Assembly (NCBI RefSeq): GCF_900176505.1
Contig: NZ_FWYB01000004.1
Coordinates: forward strand, 62,001-126,000
From: Pedobacter nyackensis
Lineage (GTDB): Bacteria; Bacteroidota; Bacteroidia; Sphingobacteriales; Sphingobacteriaceae
DNA length: 64,000 bases
Direction: 5' to 3'
Shown: positions 62,789 to 64,000 of the stretch, piece after piece
Position numbering within the stretch: the stretch's first letter is position 1
Layout: the number at the start of each line of letters is the position of its first letter
Made by a program: the position numbers and the translations under genes
Notes under the pieces: generated by a model
What the model saw: only the letters and a program-made list of their open reading frames with translations
Told to the model about the DNA's origin: nothing
Databases searched by the model: none

Positions 62789-63358
62789 ATGAGGAAGAAG
62801 AAGAAAGTCATTATTGCCATTACAGGAGCCAGCGGCTCTATTTACGCTAAGTTATTGCTGGATAATCTCTTAAGGTTATCTGATCAGGTAGATAAGGTAG
62901 GTGTGGTGATGTCGGACAATGCCAAAGAAGTGTGGCGCTTTGAGTTGGGTAACGAAGAATATGATAATTACCCCTTCACTTTTTATCCAAAAATGGATTT
63001 CAACGCGCCCTTCGCATCGGGTTCTGCAAAATATGACACGATGATTATTATTCCATGTTCCATGGGAACCCTTGGTCGTATAGCTCATGGAATTTCAAAT
63101 GACCTGATTTCAAGAGCTGCGGATGTGATCCTCAAAGAACGCAGAAAACTGATCGCAGTGGTTCGGGATACTCCTTTTAGCCTCATTCACATCAATAATA
63201 TGAAGACGGTAACCGAAGCAGGAGGGATTATCTGCCCTGCAAGTCCTTCATTTTACAGTATTCCTAAAACGATCGAAGAGGTAGCGCAAACGGTAGTAAG
63301 CAGGGTTATCGACCTGGCAGGCTTTGAACAGGATAGTTATCGCTGGAATGAGGAATAA
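62789..63358 (+). CDS. ubiX: UbiX-family flavin prenyltransferase
   Basis: 189 residues from the ATG at 62789; a TTG at 62759 overlaps the preceding terminator region and is unlikely. It prenylates FMN to make the prenyl-FMN cofactor of UbiD decarboxylases. The flavin site VIIAITGASGSIYAKLL, the IIPCSMGTLGRIAHGISNDLISRAADV segment in part, and the REPFSLIHINNM-like VRDTPFSLIHINNMKTV with PASPSFY are present. No ubiD is adjacent. It is 70 bp upstream of mtaB. Confidence 0.95.
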   Translation: MRKKKKVIIAITGASGSIYAKLLLDNLLRLSDQVDKVGVVMSDNAKEVWRFELGNEEYDNYPFTFYPKMDFNAPFASGSAKYDTMIIIPCSMGTLGRIAHGISNDLISRAADVILKERRKLIAVVRDTPFSLIHINNMKTVTEAGGIICPASPSFYSIPKTIEEVAQTVVSRVIDLAGFEQDSYRWNEE

Positions 63359-63373
63359 TATCATCTAAAACCT

Positions 63374-63381
63374 TACCTTTG
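63374..63381 (+). promoter_or_regulatory. Candidate -7 element of mtaB
   Basis: TACCTTTG matches the TAnnTTTG consensus, 47 bp before the mtaB ATG. No TTG lies at the usual -33 distance. Confidence 0.45.
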
Positions 63382-63428
63382 CAAAATTCTCAAACAGCTA
63401 ATTCCGTTTGAGTAACAATAGATACAGA

Positions 63429-64000
63429 ATGAAGAAAGTTGCATTTTATACATTAGGCTGTAAGTTGAATTTCTCTGAAACATCAACAATTGGCAGGTTA
63501 TTTACCGACGCAGGGTATGCTGTTGTAGATTTTACAGATGCTGCGGATGTATATGTGATCAATACTTGTTCTGTTACAGAGCATGCAGATAAGAAGTGCC
63601 GTAAGGTAGTAAAAGAGGCCCTGAAATATGCCCCTAATGCATATATTACTATTGTTGGTTGTTATGCCCAGCTAAAGCCTGTCGAAATTGCTGAAATTGA
63701 AGGCGTGGACATGGTTTTGGGTGCGGCCGAGAAGTTTAGAATTGTTGAATTTATTTCCGACCTGACCAAGCAGCCTAAAGCTGTAATTCACCAGCAAAAC
63801 ATAGAAAAAGTAAATCATAATTTTATTGCCGCCTATTCTATCGGCGATCGTACCCGTACCTTTTTAAAAGTACAGGATGGTTGTGATTATCCTTGCACCT
63901 ATTGTACCATACCTCTGGCGCGTGGCGGAAGCAGGAGCGATACCATCGAAAATGTAGTGAACCGTGCTCAGCAAATCGCTGAAAGTGGGGTTAAAGAAAT
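63429..64000 (+). CDS. mtaB: tRNA t6A37 methylthiotransferase MtaB (3' partial)
   Basis: The first 190 codons are visible, from the ATG at 63429 to the window edge; the rest lies outside. The enzyme converts t6A37 to ms2t6A in tRNA using radical SAM chemistry. The N-terminal domain carries the auxiliary-cluster cysteines in TLGCKLNFSE, INTCSVTE and VGCYAQ. The radical SAM motif C-x3-C-x2-C (CDYPCTYC) begins near residue 155, followed by TIPLARGGSRS. The motif set identifies the MtaB group within the MiaB family. It has a -7 promoter element upstream. Confidence 0.93.
   Translation, partial: MKKVAFYTLGCKLNFSETSTIGRLFTDAGYAVVDFTDAADVYVINTCSVTEHADKKCRKVVKEALKYAPNAYITIVGCYAQLKPVEIAEIEGVDMVLGAAEKFRIVEFISDLTKQPKAVIHQQNIEKVNHNFIAAYSIGDRTRTFLKVQDGCDYPCTYCTIPLARGGSRSDTIENVVNRAQQIAESGVKE

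Overview
The window comes from a member of the Bacteroidetes, most likely Sphingobacteriaceae close to Pedobacter. The evidence is a SusC/SusD pair, type III glutamine synthetase, the Bacteroidetes promoter signature (TTG, a gap of about 19, then TAnnTTTG) in front of several genes, many secreted lipoproteins and a moderately AT-rich sequence. Both edges cut a gene: an AmpG-like permease on the left and mtaB on the right. No phage, insertion sequence, CRISPR array or defence system was recognised.

Positions 1-7649 hold an AmpG-like MFS permease, two tandem SGNH esterases, a DUF4434 protein, an AGE-family sugar 2-epimerase and an unrecognised exported protein, tightly packed or overlapping. 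An S46 dipeptidyl peptidase follows under its own promoter signal. Positions 8164-19942 form one uninterrupted polysaccharide utilisation locus (PUL): a 714-residue exported protein of unassigned family, a DUF5689 lipoprotein, SusC, SusD, an endonuclease/exonuclease/phosphatase (EEP) lipoprotein, a second AGE epimerase and a FucP/NagP-type permease. The PUL is bracketed by two identical 37-nt terminator hairpins, and a perfect 24-bp hairpin lies in its leader. This is the least explained and most interesting part of the window. The polymer cannot be named from sequence. An amino sugar or a 2-epimerisable disaccharide, possibly linked through a phosphodiester, fits the gene content.

Positions 20129-37314 are mostly housekeeping: YjbR-like and VOC proteins, an SGNH hydrolase, purM, glnN, a DUF2339/DUF3999 membrane pair, a GIN-domain protein, purL, trmN6, a phosphoesterase, fbp, rnhA and tRNA-His. 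Behind the tRNA is an intergenic region carrying 11-nt tandem repeats arranged as two inverted arms.

Positions 37905-48972 carry an ECF sigma factor with two small membrane proteins and an outer-membrane receptor-like barrel, cspA, a dihaem cytochrome c, a hybrid histidine kinase, a DHFR-like reductase, a choice-of-anchor I lipoprotein and an MFS transporter.

Positions 48975-59750 are a second catabolic region. lutABC (L-lactate oxidation) diverges from a lacI-type regulator across a perfect 14-bp operator-like palindrome. After it come kduI, a DUF4861 protein, kduD and a GxDLY/SGNH esterase, which together process unsaturated uronates. On the opposite strand are a GH29 fucosidase with a duplicated C-terminal domain and an AraC regulator. 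The right end has another outer-membrane barrel, ubiX and the start of mtaB.
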